From: Mycobacterium sp. | GTDB lineage: Bacteria; Actinomycetota; Actinomycetes; Mycobacteriales; Mycobacteriaceae | Assembly (NCBI RefSeq): GCF_004298145.1 | Contig: NZ_SCRH01000029.1 | Coordinates: forward strand, 1-55,527 | Direction: 5' to 3' | Length of the DNA stretch: 55,527 nt | Part shown: piece by piece, positions 54,214 through 55,527 of the stretch | How the letters are laid out: the number at the start of each line of letters is the position of its first letter | How positions within the stretch are numbered: position 1 is the first letter of the stretch | The notes under the pieces: generated by a model | Databases searched by the model: none | What the model saw: only the letters and a program-made list of their open reading frames with translations | Told to the model about the DNA's origin: nothing | Program-made: the position numbers and the translations under genes

Positions 54214-54972
54214 TTAGACCGGGTCGAAGCCGCTGATCAGCCACCGCTGACCGACTTTATCCATGGTGACCCGGACGCTAGAGGCGGTAGCGCTCGGGGG
54301 ATCGTTACCGACGACGACGGTTTGGTTGACGAACACCAGGGCCACCGCATGGCTGGCAGTGGCAGACACCGAGGCCGCGGCCGGGACGGTGGCAACCGCC
54401 GAGATATGCCGTTGTTTGGCGCCAGGGATCACGACGTCGTGGGTCAATTGGGTGTAGGAGTCCTTGAAGACGCCGGTCAAACGGTCACGGGCGCCACCTA
54501 GGTCCTTTTCCACGGTGTCGGGCTGGTAGGACAGCATCGCTGCGGTGCCGTCCTTGGCGGCAGCAAGAGACTCGACGCTGCTGGTCTGCGCGGCGCCGAG
54601 CGACGCGGCCTGCCACTTCAAATAGGCTCCGGCCACCGCCAGCAACAACACCAGACACGGAAGCACGCCGAAAGCCAGTATCCGCGAAACACTAATGGTG
54701 CGTTTAGGTTTCGATTCCCCACCATCTTTGCCGCCGTGATCGGCTTCGGACTCATCATCGGACGGCTCGTCCACTGACTCCGCATCGACGTCGTCGGTGT
54801 CCTCAACGTCTTCGCTTACCGACGTGCCGTCTTCGACCTCGTCGGTCGTTTCCTCGACATCCGCGGCCTCATTGCCTTCGGTCGCGGACTCGGTTTCGGC
54901 GGGCACAGCGTCGGGCCCAAGCTCCGGCTCGTTCGCTTCGCCGCCACCGGCCTTACCGGACCGCGGGCTCAT
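54214..54972 (-). CDS. Mce-associated membrane protein
   Basis: A 252-residue protein. The first 85 residues are strongly acidic and low-complexity (DEVEDGTSVSEDVEDTDDVD). A basic KPKRTISVSR precedes one span (ILAFGVLPCLVLLLAVAGAY). The outer domain, with VESLAAAKDGTAAMLSYQPD, TGVFKDSYTQLTHDVVIPGA and a C-terminal RWLISGFDPV, is typical of Mce-associated (Mas) proteins encoded after mceF, which stabilise Mce lipid importers. Its ATG overlaps the stop of the upstream Mas gene by 4 bp. Confidence 0.88.
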   Translation of the reverse strand: MSPRSGKAGGGEANEPELGPDAVPAETESATEGNEAADVEETTDEVEDGTSVSEDVEDTDDVDAESVDEPSDDESEADHGGKDGGESKPKRTISVSRILAFGVLPCLVLLLAVAGAYLKWQAASLGAAQTSSVESLAAAKDGTAAMLSYQPDTVEKDLGGARDRLTGVFKDSYTQLTHDVVIPGAKQRHISAVATVPAAASVSATASHAVALVFVNQTVVVGNDPPSATASSVRVTMDKVGQRWLISGFDPV

Positions 54973-55527
54973 GACGGCACAAACAAGACGTTCGAAACTT
55001 TTGCACCGTCAGCGACTTTCGTCACGTCAATCCGCATTCTCCAAGCACGCGGCGGCTGATCCTCGGCACCAAGGTTGGAAGTCTTGACAGAGATAGCGAC
55101 CAAGACCTGAGCCTCATTGCCCGACACGGACTCCAAACCCGCCTCGGTGACCGTTCCCACCGACTTGGACTGCACCTTCTTGACGACGTCGATGAAGGGC
55201 TGCGAGCGTTTCGAGAAATCGTCATAGAAATGGCCCGTAGCCGAGTCCAGTATGCGCTGGATGTCGTTGTTCACATTCTGATAATCGATGGTGGTCAAGT
55301 TCACCGCGCCCTGTCGACCAACCCGAAGGAACAGCGCACGTTGTTCTTCATGCTGATGCAACTGATACGTGCGGAACCCCAACCATCCGACCAGCCCACC
55401 CATAGCGAGGACGGCAACCACACCAACCACCATTGCCAGCCGAACAGGCGACATGGAGATCCGCCGTTTCGTCGGTCCTGCCACCTCGTCATCGCCGGCG
55501 CCGCCAGGTCCGTCCGACCCCGCATCC
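54969..55527 (-). CDS. Mce-associated membrane protein, partial at window edge
   Basis: A second Mas-type protein, open to the right edge. Visible part: a hydrophilic segment, one span (RLAMVVGVVAVLAMGGLVGW), and an outer domain with NVNNDIQRILDSATGHFYDD, VKKVQSKSVGTVTEAGLES and a C-terminal VSNVLFVPS. A GTG at 55484 could be the start, but the frame continues acidic/Gly-rich (DGPGGAGDDE) to the edge, so the true start may lie outside. An mce operon probably begins just beyond. Confidence 0.85.
   Translation of the reverse strand, partial: DAGSDGPGGAGDDEVAGPTKRRISMSPVRLAMVVGVVAVLAMGGLVGWLGFRTYQLHQHEEQRALFLRVGRQGAVNLTTIDYQNVNNDIQRILDSATGHFYDDFSKRSQPFIDVVKKVQSKSVGTVTEAGLESVSGNEAQVLVAISVKTSNLGAEDQPPRAWRMRIDVTKVADGAKVSNVLFVPS

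Noticed and set aside
1..55527. CRISPR array, tRNA or rRNA genes
   Set aside because: No regularly spaced repeats beyond the three IS-like units, and no tRNA cloverleaf except the tRNA-like part of tmRNA, was noticed by eye. A tRNAscan/CRISPR search would settle this.

Overview
This window is high-GC actinobacterial DNA from a Mycobacterium, most likely a slow-growing non-tuberculous species. The case rests on several mycobacterial hallmarks: a 13E12/DUF222 HNH-endonuclease gene, DUF732 and MPT63-type secreted proteins, a WXG100-type secreted pair, several F420-dependent LLM oxidoreductases, Mce-associated proteins, an Rv3134c-like universal stress protein, and a tmRNA encoding the tag ADSHQRDYALAA. 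From memory of M. tuberculosis, the backbone follows Rv3074 (13E12), Rv3075c (CitE-like), Rv3079c (LLM), Rv3099c to Rv3106 (mycothiol-type enzyme, ssrA/smpB, ftsXE, Rv3103c, Rv3104c, prfB, fprA), Rv3134c, Rv3137 (hisN), Rv3139/Rv3140 (fadE24/fadE23) and Rv3170 (aofH). Accessory blocks are spliced between these.

Layout. 1-5.6 kb: the end of an IS-like element abuts a 5'-truncated 13E12 gene, followed by a CitE-like lyase, a hemerythrin-domain protein, a SelO AMPylase and an LLM oxidoreductase. 5.6-13.4 kb: small membrane and secreted proteins, a TetR/MpaB-oxygenase divergon with nested palindromes, a phospholipase D pseudogene, a PhyH-type dioxygenase, a beta-lactamase-fold hydrolase, an M15 peptidase and a DUF2505 protein. 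13.4-16.3 kb: a four-gene low-GC-tailed module that looks like a type VII-secreted polymorphic toxin with its WXG partner and two orphan candidate immunity genes. 16.4-20.7 kb: a tightly overlapping LLM / TauD dioxygenase / small protein / Rieske oxygenase operon, divergent from a LysR regulator, with a near-ideal palindromic operator between them. 20.8-26.7 kb: a double-FHA ABC exporter converging on a PknK-like kinase that carries an extracytoplasmic 12-motif Kelch domain.

26.9-31.6 kb: a tandem universal stress protein, a Ddn-family F420 enzyme, an MPT63-like antigen, an SDR, an LLM enzyme and an F420-reductase-like protein divergent from MarR. 32.1-41.1 kb: conserved housekeeping (ssrA, smpB, ftsX, ftsE, MscS, prfB, fprA). 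41.1-47.1 kb: an Rv3134c-type USP divergent from a quinol-dependent NO reductase operon across a region with a DosR-box-like site, then hisN. 47.2-53.1 kb: fadE24-fadE23 behind a perfect 22-bp palindrome, an aldo/keto reductase, a flavin monoamine oxidase and a DoxX protein. 53.2-54.2 kb: a decaying region with a frameshifted histidine-phosphatase remnant. 54.2 kb to the end: two Mce-associated membrane proteins, the second running off the edge.

The strongest candidates for undescribed biology are the WXG-toxin-immunity module (13461-16315), the Rieske/TauD/LLM operon with its LysR operator (16428-20736), and the FHA-ABC exporter plus Kelch-kinase pair (20842-26656). All functional statements come from reading motifs and from knowledge of families; no database search was run.
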